The notes below the pieces were generated by a model that ran no database searches, was not told the origin of the DNA, and was given only the letters and a program-made list of their open reading frames with translations. From positions 8,244,213 to 8,308,212 of the forward strand of contig ML681964.1 in NCBI GenBank assembly GCA_007922195.1: DNA of 64,000 nucleotides, in the 5' to 3' direction. Of the stretch, positions 47,004-58,495 are shown one piece after another (the stretch's first letter is position 1; every line of letters starts with the position of its first letter). A program made the translations under genes and the position numbers. Origin of the DNA: Podocnemis expansa (taxonomy: Eukaryota > Chordata > Testudines > Podocnemididae).

Positions 47004-48892
47004 GAGGGTCTAGTTGTCTGAGCTGTTGCTATCAGCTTCATCTCATACTTCATAGCTGTTACATGACTCTTGTATTCTGCTTCTGACATGCAGTGTCACG
47101 CTTGGAGTTCCAATTTTCTATCTGAACAATCCAGTATTGAACATTGCTAAAAATAGTTTGTATGCTTGAGTTGGATAAAGACGTGTAAACATGTAGGTTG
47201 GCAGAGAAATCATGCATATTTCTACAAATTCTTTCCAGTCTGCAAAAATCTTTGGGGACATGTCAGCTGTAGTAGAACATAATCAGCCTAAGGAGAAAGT
47301 CATATACAAGCCAGATTTGACTTTGCACAGGACATTCTGACAAGGGCATACATATAACATAAAAGAAAGAGAACAAATGTAAAAATTTTAGGAAAACCAT
47401 CTTGATCAACACATTTGTTCAAGTATGACTATGTTCTTTTAAATGTGTATGGAGAATATAATAGCCACTGATCTCAAATTCCTTTACAGACTTGTATTAA
47501 CTGAATCTCCTAATATGCTGTGAAATAAATAAGTCATTATGTTATGTGACTAAACTAAGGTCAAACTGCAAATCAATAGCAGACCTGGGACTAATATCCA
47601 GAACTCTGGATTTTTCACCCTATGTTTTAAACACTAGATTATGTTCCATCTTATTGCTAGAGGAGGTACTCATTCCCATAGCAGATGTATTAGCTTTGGC
47701 CAAATTATTGAGACCTAGAAGTCATAAATCATATATGAGACAACTGACTCTAAAAAGACCCCTCTGTTTTTCTCAGAGTCCTAGCAAATAGATGAGTTTA
47801 ACAGCATATGCGTAAGATCAACAAATCTGGGCTATTTCAAAGCGAGTTGGGAGTGAGTTCCAGAGACCTGGGCCCCCTACTGCCAACTTTCCAGAAGCTC
47901 CCATTCTTTTAACCAAGGAATGAAAGGAAGGGGGAATTTAGCTCAGGTGGATGCTGCTGCCTCAGTTGCAGCTGTAGCAGCATCTAAGGTGAGAGGAGTC
48001 ATCTCTCAGGTGGGTATCTCCCAAGCCATTTAGAGCTTTATAAATGAGCTACAACTCTGCCTAGAGATAAGGAGGCAGTGCAAATCATAGTGCAGTGTTC
48101 CTAGGAAGTACTTTCCTTAAAATCAGGCTGCATTTAGTTTTTTACTAGATCTAAGCAGTGATGCTAGGTGGCTTTCCAGATCTAGGTGAGCTAGATATAA
48201 AAGGAGTATAGAGTTACGTATGCAACCAATCCAGTTTACTCCAACTGCAAGTTCTCCAGAGTGGAGAGTGAGTGTGTGTGTGTACGGAATGATGTTCTGA
48301 TACTGATTAGGACTCTAGGAGCAACTGCATTAGAATTAAACAATAAACTTTTATGACATGGTTTTATCCCTATTTCAGTAAAGTCTCCAATGCAATAATA
48401 TTTTTTTTGGAATCTCCTGTCTCAAATCTCAAAACAGTTAAGTGAAGCAATTAGTAATGGGTACCTCTGAGAGAGAAAAAACAAACAAACAAACAAACCT
48501 GACCTCTTGTCTGTGTGAAAGCAGGGCAAGGCATATCAATCATTTGGGACAGAAGATCTTGGGGGATGGAGGACACTGTGCTCTCCCTTTCCAAATAGTT
48601 CATGGAAAAATAGGTGAAAAAGGACAGAGAAGGGCAACCTGAAAAACAACGGTGCTATCTTTAAATGTTCATTCAGTTTCAGGAAGTGACATTTTCTGTT
48701 TCTAAAACAAAGCATAAAAGCAGCGTGCTGATTAACAGTCTAGGAAACTGAACATGTGTAGGTGCTATATACTTAATTGAATGGAAAATGTGCACCCCCA
48801 AGTCATAAAACAAAATTTCCACCATTTGGCCCTTTAAATTGAAGACGTCATATTGCTCTGCAAGCTGTGAAGAAGTCAATCTCTCTTGCTTG
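47004..48892. other. Intronic sequence with a possible old repeat
   Basis: The segment 47840-48090 (GAGTTGGGAGTGAGTTCCAG, CCATTTAGAGCTTTATAAAT, GGAGGCAGTGCAAATCATAG) resembles a diverged dispersed repeat. A simple AAAC tract lies at 48476-48499. No gene is recognised. Confidence 0.4.
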
Positions 48893-48915
48893 CTCTCTCT
48901 CTCTCTCTCTCTCTC
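48893..48915. repeat. (CT)n microsatellite
   Basis: An uninterrupted CT run followed by CAGTCC. Confidence 0.95.
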
Positions 48916-50407
48916 AGTCCTCAGTTAAGTGCAAGTTTATTCGGTATAGAAGCTGAACAGAAATTTTACTGAATCTGGACATAAGATTTTTTGGATAAAA
49001 ACAGCATGGAACATTTATATGATTCTTTTAAATGTATCATAAACTTTGCCCTTCAGCCACAAAATAAGATAACTTTAAAAAAAATCTGAGGTGTTGTAGT
49101 CTTCGAAAGTATCTTAAATTAATATTTTTGATACTGCATGGAAAACAAAACAGTTTTCCTTCAGTGTTATATATGTTTTTTATGATCATTCAGTACTGTC
49201 TGCAAAAGTTCTTATAAATATTACCTCTTATTTTGTGGCTTACTCTGCTAAAGAATATGCCCAGCATCTGTGAAGTATAAAAGCTAGAAAAAACAACTTT
49301 TCATAATTTTTGACCCTGAGCAATTGCTTATGGACCAGAAGCTGGAGGTGTTGGTTGTGAAATAGTATATTCTAGCCTCATTCCACATTCCTTCAAAGGA
49401 AGGTACCAAGATAACAGGTAAGATGTCCTTTGGAGAGCAATAAACCCATAGTTACTCTTTAGAATCTTACCTAAGTTATAGTTTTGAAGAGGTGCAACTG
49501 CAACTCAGAAATACACTACACAAGCCGTTTAAATGATTAAATATTCTACAGAGGTCTCTTGTTCAATATGGGGTTCATCCTTCAGCGTCTTGACTTTTTT
49601 TTCTAGCCCTCTGTGCAACACTGCAGTATCTAAGGGCCTATATCGCCCTTCTGCTGAGGGAGTGCTTAGCCATAGGGAAGAGAATGGAAGAAGGGTGAGA
49701 CTTTAATCAAATAGAATTTGCATCTGTATTACCTGGGAATTGAATGAGCATGCTAACAAGGAACTTTAATTTCAAACTTTTAGGTCAGATTTGGTAGCAT
49801 ATCTTTCTTACCTAGCTAGTGCTTAGGTGACTGAGGCCTGCCCACCGTTTGATTAGGCAAGCACGTCTGCACATGTGACCAAGAAACAATTGTGACTGGT
49901 CCTTTTGCTGGGACCTGCTTTTCTCCCCCCGCAATCTTACAACACTGCTCAGGTGCAAGCTACTATTTATTCACAATTGAACTAGTTAACACAGCAGGTA
50001 GCCCTATGGTTGCTTGGGAAATATAGTCTTCTCCAACCTGAGCAGCCAGCTGGTAGGAATAGACAATACAGGAAACCTTGTTGCTGATCAAGAGTGTCTA
50101 GGCCCAGAACATATAGAGAAGAGCTCACTAAGGGCTCTCCAGAAGATGTTCTAAAAATCTTCTCAGTGCCTCACATAGCTTTTCAAGCAGGAAAGATCCA
50201 GTTTCCTGTGTATCATGGATGAAACATAGCTTTTGGGGTCAGGGCAATCAAAAATACTTGTGAGTTTTACAAAGCATTCTTTCTAATAGTCTGAAATTTA
50301 CAAAACAAAAAGTGGTTATTTTGCATTGCTTGATGAAATGGCCATTCTGTCTGGATTAACTGAAGGAGTGCATAATACAACTATTTTTTTTCCATGCAGG
50401 ATATAAT
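48916..50407. other. Intronic sequence, nothing recognised
   Basis: AT-rich, with no exon or named repeat. Confidence 0.5.
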
Positions 50408-51222
50408 CAGTGGTTAAAGTATAATTTGAAAGGCCTGGGAACCCTCCTAATCTCTGGCTCCTCTTCGTGCATGCCCAGGTGGATATTTGCAACCGCTTCT
50501 TAGTAGCATATACATCAGTTATCGTTCTATAAAATTTCCAGCCCCAATCCTGGCCTCACACGCTGCCCCCGTCAACCCATCTGTACCTCTCTGACCTTGA
50601 TCCTGGCCTCACACTTTGCCTCTGCCACCCCTGTCCCTGATCCTCTTTCCACACACTGCCCCCTCTCCTCGATCCTGGTCTCTCACACTATCCCCTTCTC
50701 ACCCTTACACCCCATTCCAGCCTCACACGCTGCGCCCTCCCCCTACCCCCTTGAAGGGCTGGCCTGGCCCAGAAACTCTGCCCCCATCACTTACTGTCAC
50801 CTGCTGCAGCTGGGACCCCAGCCCTGGCTGGATCTGGGCAACCTTATCACCCCCTTGACTGAGGAGAGGAGGGATGGGGTTGGCCCTTCACAACTCATGG
50901 CAGGGGTGTGGGTGAGGATATGAGGGGACTCCTGGATCAGACCCATGTAGTTTCCCTCTCCTTCCTTTCTTGCAGGGGCTCCACTGCTGTGCTGTAGTTA
51001 GATGCTCCCTTCTGGGTCCTAGTGCTGAAGAATTTCTTCTCTATGTAGGCTGGGCAGCCCAGCACACACACAAAGAAAATCCTCCCAGGACTAAGATCCA
51101 AGAGGCAGCTCCCAAACCAGGGCAGAGTGGAACTTGCATTCCACCTTCTTTTTCTAATTTTGGGGGCCCTGGAATGCTGGCCCCTCAAATTTGTTGGCTG
51201 TTCTGTCTGACTTTAACCCCTG
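50408..51222. mobile_element. Non-autonomous hAT element, 815 bp, with internal minisatellite
   Basis: Starts CAGTGGTTAAAGTATAATTT and ends CTGACTTTAACCCCTG. Flanks are GATATAAT (50400-50407) and GATCTAAT (51223-51230), a 7/8 match. The left end and the CTTTAA-type right end match the element at 32330. From about 50548 to 50755 there are five degenerate units of ATCCTGGCCTCACAC-CTGCC type. The frames at 50597-50923 are compositional. Confidence 0.88.
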
Positions 51223-53640
51223 GATCTAATGTCCTTTAAATTGCAGCAGTGACAACATCCTGCCAATGGTCTCGTTCAATGAAGGGATAGCCATGGCAAA
51301 ACATGGCTTTAATTTAGTATGAATCAAAACAGCATTTTTATACAAGGACTTGGTGATAATAATGAACTCTTATGTTGCCGTCGATTATTAACTTAGCTAA
51401 AAAGTGAAAGAACTCTGTCAGGTGAGGAAGCATGATGCACCAAACCCTTTTAAATTTATTGGAGAACCAGAGCAGGAAGGACAGTATTCTTTGCAGTATC
51501 CTTTAAAGAAAAGAGAGGGCCTTTAGATTCCACTGCTCGGCCCATCATTTATAAGTTTCTGTGAGCAGAATTTTTGTCTTTGCCTAGCAGCAAAAGTCAT
51601 TTGTGAACTATTTTCATTCTGGTGTCTGATTCTTCAGAGTCTACATCTCTAGTGCTATTCAACCGGAATATTTGCCAAAATGTTAGAAAAAGCTGTAATC
51701 GTACTTCAGTAGAGCTGGAATGATGGCCTGGTTTACAGATTCTTTCATTGTAATGTCATTTTCCACATTGGCTGGACCATTAAACTAAAGTCAGCAGAAA
51801 AAAAAAAGGTGCTGGGGGGAAGCAGGCAAACAAAACAAAATCTGGGCAATTCAGATATTTTGTTTTGTCACTCACAAAACAAGAATGAATCAGCATCAGT
51901 TTGCAATATGCAATTATTTGCATAGGCCAGATTTGTGTGTTGAATATTTTAACCCTAAGTCTATGCTCTACGCCCTTCCTGAAAGATACCCTGACTCAGA
52001 TCCTCTGCTATGGCTGAAGGAAACATGGCTGTAAAAGCACGATGCAAAAGAAGTAGGGCTTTGAACTTACCCAGTCGTGAGCTGGTTATATGTCAGCCAT
52101 GTCCTCTACAGCAACTTAGAGCATTTACTGCCAACAGGCCTAGGAAAGCTCAAACCATACTCCCTTCCTTCATCTATGCCCTAAATCAAGAATGAGACGT
52201 AGCAGGAGTGCTTCAGCTCTGCTATTCTGCTCTACACCACTGGATGATCTTCCAACATTGCTAGGAGCCAGGCTAACTGTGGTTGCTTTAGGACTACTTT
52301 CCACTGCTGTTGCAGTGCAGAGTGACTGCAGAGCATGATCTAAGAATCCCATCCATTGTCTCTTGGGTATCTTTTGTTTTGTGGATGGAAGCGAAGAGGA
52401 GCCAGGGAGAAAAGAGTGTACTTTATAATGCCATTCATCATCAAGCCCAAATTTTGCCCTCTCTCTTGCTGTCTGCCTGACAGCTTTCAACCTGTTTTAC
52501 CACCTGACCAGTTAGGTCTCCAGCATGTTTCAACCCAGAGCCCAACAGTGCTGTCTTGTAATTGTATTGTGAATGTTACCTTATGTTTCAACAGCTCTGT
52601 TGGCTCCGCTGTTGGAGTTGTTTGAATTTCCTGCCAGTTTACTGGAGCAATTTTCTGCAATTTTCTTTTAGGATTATGTTCTAGTAAGAACATTTGAAGC
52701 CGTTCTATGCTCATGATGAGCAGCAGGCAGATGTTGCCAGATGCATAGCAATAGTCTTGCAAGGTTAGAAGGGCTTATTCACAGGCGGAACTGAATTAAT
52801 GTTGCCCAACCCTCCCTTCCAAAAAAACATGAAAAGTTTGTTTTTGAATTTAAATTATATATGCAACAGCTGTGTTCACACTCTTCCTGTTTTTGGTCTC
52901 TGCAGATAGTCAAGTGATCACATTTCTTTAAAAAACTGGAAACAAACTTTAAGATCACATTAAAATATTTAAGTGGTTTTCTCCTTTGAACAACATAATG
53001 TCCATGATATTTCTGAATGCAGGGTCCTTGGACTTAGTCTGGATATAATTCCCTTGTTTTTCTCTTCCTATTTCTTGTCTTCCCCAGCAATTGTTTAGCA
53101 TGTGCACTGTGTCAGTGGTAGAGCTGTCTTTTCAGCTGGTGATGGACCATAACTATAGTTGTTTGCCCCAAAAGGTAAATCAGTGATACTGGCCAAAAAA
53201 ACCAGCGTCGTCTTTAGTGACCAGTTTCATGACTTTCTTGAATGTCCTCACTGATGTCTCCTTTTGGGTAGTCTTTGTGGACAGTCATAGCAGATTATAT
53301 TCCTTCTGGATCTGAGTATCTCAGTGCAAGTAGAAATGCTGTTTATGGAATCAGTTAAGGCTGTGTATGTGGAATTCCAGATCTTGTATGATAGCACACA
53401 ACCTGTCCAATATATTGCTGGCAGTATATTATTTCTTCAGTCACCCCTCATGACAGAGTGATGCTTGTTCTCAGTACCATTGCTGCAAAGACTGACCCAC
53501 TGATAGTCACAGGATTTATTAACAGCACCCATCTGTCTTGGTTCATCTGTGTATAAGTAGCTAAAAGTGTCCCTGCCCACAAAGTCTAATTAATAGACTA
53601 GAGTTTTGTGAAGTTGTATGTTCTTTTTTGCTTTCTGCTT
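51223..53640. other. Intronic sequence with unexplained minus-strand frames
   Basis: Two adjacent minus-strand open frames at 52762-52487 (91 codons) and 52490-52170 (106 codons) overlap by a few bases in different frames. I do not recognise either. The composition is less AT-rich than its surroundings, which would fit a decayed mobile-element gene, but no motif supports a family. The rest is unassigned. Confidence 0.35.
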
Positions 53641-55372
53641 CCCCTGCTTTAGTTTGGAAAGCTGGTATGGGGTGGTGTATTAAGATTGGCTGATTTTAAT
53701 GAGGGGGCAGGGCTTCCCTAATCTGGGGGCTATAAAGACAATGGCACAGTTGCATCAACACGGGATACAGCAAACAGAGCTGAAAACAGGAGAGTATGAG
53801 TGTGAGTTGTTTGCAAGAGGAGTTTGGGGAGTGTGTGTGTGGTGGGTAAAGGTGTATGGTGTTCTACTATTGTTGGGGTACTCATTGGTGGTGGTGGTGG
53901 TGTTTTTGTGGTCTCACTGCCTGGATGTGAGGGAGAGCCTATGACAGATACAGATACAGCAGTGGTAATCACTCAAGCAGTGGAGGAGACTGAAGATGCC
54001 TGAATGTGGAAGCTGTGGGATGTACATGGTCCTGAAGGGGGTACCTCAAAAAAGCTTTGTATCTATGAAGAGCTGCCTCATAAAACTAATGGAAGAAAAG
54101 ATTCGAGGGTTGGAGATGCAGATGGAAGCTCCGTTTGAGTTTAAAAGGGGGTTTGAGCAGTTGATGGAACAACAGCATGAGTTGGCTGAAGGGAAGAACC
54201 CAGACCTGTAGGTAGAAGCAGGATCAACATACTCTCAGGGGACAATACTAGGTGAGGAAAGGGGCCAGTGGAAGCATGTGAGTGCAAAAACCTGGCAGAA
54301 GAAGAGATGGGCTAGTGAAGGAGAAATACTGCTCAGGAACAGGTTTGTGGGGCTGGAAAATGAAGAAGGGGCACAACTGGTAGTTACTGAAGGTGAGGGG
54401 GTAAGGAAGAAATGAACAGCTAGTCCTATACAAAGAGTGGATGAACCAATGGAGATCCCACCAAATAAATTCCCCAGGAGGATAAAGGAGTGGTTGTAGA
54501 TGACTGCAAGGGAGAAATGTAGAGGAGATAACTTGCAGCCGGAAAGAAATGGGAATAGGCTGAAGAATCACACAGGAAAAGGCAAGTCTATGTGATTGGG
54601 GTCTCCATGCTGAGGAGAACAGACAGGCCTGTAACCAGAAGTGATACAGAGAACGAAAGGGTATAATGTCTTCTGAGTGCTAAGATGTAGGGTGTTGAGC
54701 TGAGGCTGAAGAAGGTACTAATGGGAGAAGAAAAGAATCCGCTGATTGTTGACAACAAAGGTGTGACAAGTTCAAGCTCAGGCAGTGGTTTCTATAGGGT
54801 AGCAAAGTGATTCTGTAAGGAGGGCTTTGGGGTATATGGTCACTGGGAGGAATTCACAGACAAAAGACTGTTCTTTTGGTATGTGAACTTCACCTGAATA
54901 GGGAGGGAAATAGATTTCTAGGATCGAGTTTAGCACAATTTATTGAAAGCTTTAAACTAGTGAGTTTGGGGACATAGTTAGGAAATGCTCAGGTAATCTC
55001 CACACCTGATTTTAGCATTGAAAGAGAGGAAAATGAAGTAACACAGCACAAAGAACTGGAAAGCAGAATGGACATTAAGAGGAAGCATAGTGTAAATACT
55101 GGTCTAATAGGTGATATTGGCAGTAGAATGACTGCCAAATCTGATAAGGAACATTAGTGAAGCTAACCAACAAAAAATTTAAAATGTTTGTATACCAATC
55201 AGAGGAGCCTGAGTAACAAAATATAGGAACTAGACCTACTGGTAGAAGCAGTGAAACCAGATATTATACAGGGATAACAGAAATGTAGTGGAATAGTAGT
55301 CATGTGTAAAAATATTGAGCGGTATGTGCTCTTTAGGGAAGACCAAGGGATAAAGTAAGGTGGGGGAGGAAA
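53641..55372 (+). pseudogene. CR1 LINE 5' half: ORF1 and start of ORF2, decayed
   Basis: The upstream part (53641-53990) should be the CR1 5' region. The segment 53996-54211 encodes an ORF1 N-terminal piece with a CGSCGMY metal-binding-like start and a likely coiled-coil stretch (KLMEEKIRGLEMQ). About 54585-54960 reads as the SGNH-hydrolase domain (VYVIGVSMLRRTDRP, later an EGFGVYGHWEEF block); the GDS nucleophile motif has become GVS. From about 55140 the ORF2 start appears (ISEANQQKIKM) with an endonuclease TEM-WNSSH block and ERYVLFREDQGIK. Many stops and frameshifts. The ORF1/ORF2 junction matches the antisense copy at 37.2 kb, so both belong to related CR1 subfamilies. Confidence 0.8.
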
Positions 55373-56310
55373 TGCACTGGAACACCATTCTGGGGCCCAC
55401 CATTTTTAGGGCCAGCATTCCGGGGCCCTAAAAATAAAATAATTGGGCAGAAAGCAGCATTCTGGTGAGTTACACCTTACTACCCTTGAAGCAGTTTTAG
55501 AAGCTCCCTGCCAGCCAGAAGACTCTGTCTTCCAGCTGGGTAGGGTCTGCAGCTGTGAGAGGGCATCCTTTACCCGGCTGGAAGACTGTATCTTCCGGCT
55601 GGTAGGGAGCTTCCCCCAGGCTGGGAGTTTTTAAAACTTCTGCCCTGAGCATGCTCAGGTGGGAGGGAAGCACAGCCTGTGGCATGGCTGCTCCGCTCTG
55701 GCGACCAGGTAATGGGGCCCGGGCACAGGCCTGGGCTGGACATGGAGGAGGAGCAGGAGGTGGGCCTACAGCAGCCACCCATGGCCAGGGCTGGAGCCAG
55801 AAGCACAGCACCCGAGGCTGTTCTGGGTCCGCTGGCAGTACGGTGGCAAAGTGGGCTGGGGCTGGGGCCAGGACTGGTGCTGGGAGCAGTGTGGTGGACT
55901 CGCTTCTGCCTGGCCTGCCTTGATTGGGGTCCCCGAAATCTCTGTGGCCGCAGAGAGGCACTGGCTGGGCAAATGGCCCAGTGTCCTCTTTGCAAATATC
56001 CCCAGTTCCCCAACTCCCCTGCTCCAACCCTTCTCTGCCTCAGCTCCCTACCTCCTACCCACATCCACCCCTCTCAGTCCCCACCTCCTGCCCCTGTCCT
56101 CTTCACCACCCTGCCTCCTGCACCAGCCACCCACCTCCTGCCCCCACCCTCCCCTTCACTGCTCCCATCTCCTGCCCCAGTCCCCAGCCACCCCTTCAAT
56201 ACCTCCACCTTCTGCCCCTGCTCCATTCCTCCGCATCCTTCCCTCCTCATCCTGTGCCCTTGTTCTGCCTGGGCTGGGGCCTGCACAATACGGGAAGGGG
56301 GCTCAGGGAT
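55373..56310. mobile_element. GC-rich insertion interrupting the CR1 endonuclease region
   Basis: Its left part (CATTCTGGGGCCCACCATTT, CAGCATTCCGGGGCCC, TAAAAATAAAATAATTGGGC) resembles the right half of the hAT at 32330. Two hairpin-bearing units follow (AGAAGACTCTGTCTTCC at 55518 and GGAAGACTGTATCTTCC at 55580). Then comes a long C-rich pyrimidine strand (about 55985-56270) with CCACCTCCTGCCCC-like iterations. No termini or target duplication are proven. Frames of up to 220 codons (55679-56341) are low-complexity and run into CR1 sequence. Confidence 0.6.
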
Positions 56311-57634
56311 TAGGAGGGTTCTGGGACTCATCAAATTATGATTTAACTATTGGGAAAGACAGATCTAAAGGCAAAGGTGATGGAGTAGCATTTTATATCA
56401 ATGATGATGAGGTACATTGTAAGGAAATTAGAAGAGACAATTGATAGGACACAGTCTGTTCGGGTAAAAATCACACCAGGGAAGAAAACTATAAAGATTT
56501 CCCTGAAATAGTGTGTGGAAAGTGATAACTGATGGATTCATTCACCAAATAGTTACTGAACCAACATGAGAGGATGCCATTTTACATTTGATATTGGTGA
56601 GTAGTGAGGACCTCATGGAAGAATTGGTTTTAGGGGGTAGCCTTGGTTTGAGTGATCACAAGCTAATTTGGTTCAAACAAAGTGAAGGGAATAACAAAAA
56701 TAGATCTGTGTGACTAGGGCCTTGGACATCAAAAGGATTAACTTTTAAGAGAAATGGATTGGACTGAAGAACTCTTGAATCTAAAGGTGGAGGAGGCTTG
56801 GAATTAGTTCAGATCAAAGTTGCAGGAACTATCTGAAGCCTGAACCCCAAGAAAGGGGAAAAAAATCATAGGGAAGAGTTGTAGACCAAGCTGGATGAGT
56901 AAGTATCTTGGATAGTTGATTAAGAGAAAGCAGAAAATTTATAGGGTCTAGAAGATGGAAGGGATCAGCAAGTTACCTCTTAGATGTCAGAACATTTGAG
57001 GACGGGAATATTACAGAAACAGACACATGAAATTGCAAGCTCATTAACACGTACTTTTAATAAATTGTAAACTCAGGGGTTGTACTATGTGACTGGAGTA
57101 CTTCTAACATAGTTTCTATTTTGAAAAAAGGGGATCCTGGTAACCTCAGTAGTATGCAAGGTTTTAGGGAAAAAAATGAAAGAGAAAGTAGTTAAGGACA
57201 TTCAGATTAACAGTAATTGGGATAAAATACATGGCTTTACAAAAAAGTAAATTGTGTTAGACCAACCTGATCTCTCTCTCTCATTTATTTATTTATTGTA
57301 TAGAAGATAACACTTTTTTTTTCTTTTTTTAAACAAAGAGGATGCGATGAGTCTAACTTATCTAAATTTCAGTGCGGCATTTGATATGGTTGCACACAGG
57401 GATTATTAGTTAAGTTGGAAATTATGGGTATTAATATGAAAATTGAAAGGTGCATAAGGAACTGGTTAAAGGGAAGACTTCAGTGGGTCATACTGAAAGG
57501 TGTACTGTCAGGCTGGAGGGAGATTACTAGCGGACTTCCTCAGAGATTGATCTTTGGAGCAGTCTTATTTAACCATTTTAATACTGACCTTGGCACAAAT
57601 AAGTGAGAATGTGCTTATAAAGTTTACGGATGAT
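56311..57634 (+). pseudogene. CR1 LINE ORF2: endonuclease to RT palm, decayed
   Basis: Blocks in order are WDSSNYDLTIGKDRSKG and GDGVAFYINDDEV (endonuclease); VTEPT-EDAI and GGSLGLSDHKLIWF, the conserved endonuclease end (about 56550-56675); a linker; and RT motifs near 57350-57634 (a YLNFSAAFDM-like motif, RCIRNWLKGRLQ, SGWREITSGLPQ, GAVLFN and the catalytic FTDD). Stops and frame changes are frequent. A T-rich stretch at 57311-57332 disrupts the RT. The reading frame is cut by the next insertion right after FTDD. Confidence 0.85.
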
Positions 57635-58495
57635 TGTAGTAGGGTCACAGTCTTTGGTCGGGGGTTTCAGGCGCTGAGCTTGTCTGAAACCCCTGGTGTC
57701 TGTTGCCTCCAGCCCTCCAACAGGATGAGGCATAACATCCAGAGTCAGTAGGAGGGATCAGTCCTTGGGGACCAGAGAGGGGGAGGAGGTGGATGCAGGC
57801 CCACTCACTCCACCACGTCCCAGCCCAGGGCTCCACCTAGTGGCAGAGTGATCCACCAGTGAGTCAGTGGGGCTCCAGCCAAAACGAGGTGACTCCAGCT
57901 CAGCTGGTTCTCCCCGGCTGCCCCTGGGCTACTTCCTCCTGGCTACCTGGGTCCTGTGGCCCTTCTTGTTGCTGTCCAGTTATACACCTGGAGGGATCCC
58001 CATCAGATCTTCTCCATCGGGGCTATCGGCAGGAGATAGTTCCTCCAAGTCACAGGGGCCACTGGCAGCCAGTCCTTTCCTCAGGTCCTCTGAGTCCTCA
58101 GCCAAGGGCAGCTCCTCCAGATCACAGGGGTCATCCGCTGTCGGCACCTCTCCCCTGGGCCCCAGCTCCTCCACTGATAGCAATTCCTCTAGGTCCAGTC
58201 CTGGAGGAAAAAACGAAGAAGGCCCTCCCTCCTGTTTGCCCCCTGGTCATCTAACACTTATGGGGGTTTGTTAGGGCCTTCCCATGGAGAGAGCTCTCTT
58301 GGCCAGTCCTTCCATCTCTGAGAACGTACCCCTTCTGGGTTTGCGGTCCAGCCCTTTATACTGTCCCCCCTTCCCTTAGCTCTGCCTTTTGGGTTCTGGG
58401 CCTAGTCTCCTGCTGGTGTTTCCTCTCTCCAGCAGTGGCAGCATGGGAGCCCTCTGGTGCCCCACTCAGAGGGCACCCATCTCATCCTGCTACCA
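57635..58495 (-). mobile_element. LTR-like insertion inside the CR1 reverse transcriptase
   Basis: About 861 bp, starting TGTAGTAGGG and ending CCTGCTACCA (TG...CA), between the FTDD codons and the TKLGG codons of CR1. On the minus strand, AGTATAAAGGGCTGG at about 58366-58352 is a TATA-like promoter. Possible 4-bp duplications TGAT and TAAC match poorly. The open frames at 57859-58274 and 57980-58183 (acidic, repeats of DLEEL) have no known homology. A solo LTR in minus orientation is the best reading. Confidence 0.5.

Noticed and set aside
55679..56341. 220-codon open frame on the + strand
   Set aside because: Pro/Ser/Leu-rich low-complexity translation of a GC-rich transposon body. Several other frames are open over the same stretch, and one (55851-56444) runs straight into CR1 endonuclease sequence.
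57859..58274. Overlapping 131- and 135-codon frames, Ser/Pro-rich
   Set aside because: Inside the LTR-like insertion; three frames are open at once, as expected from composition.
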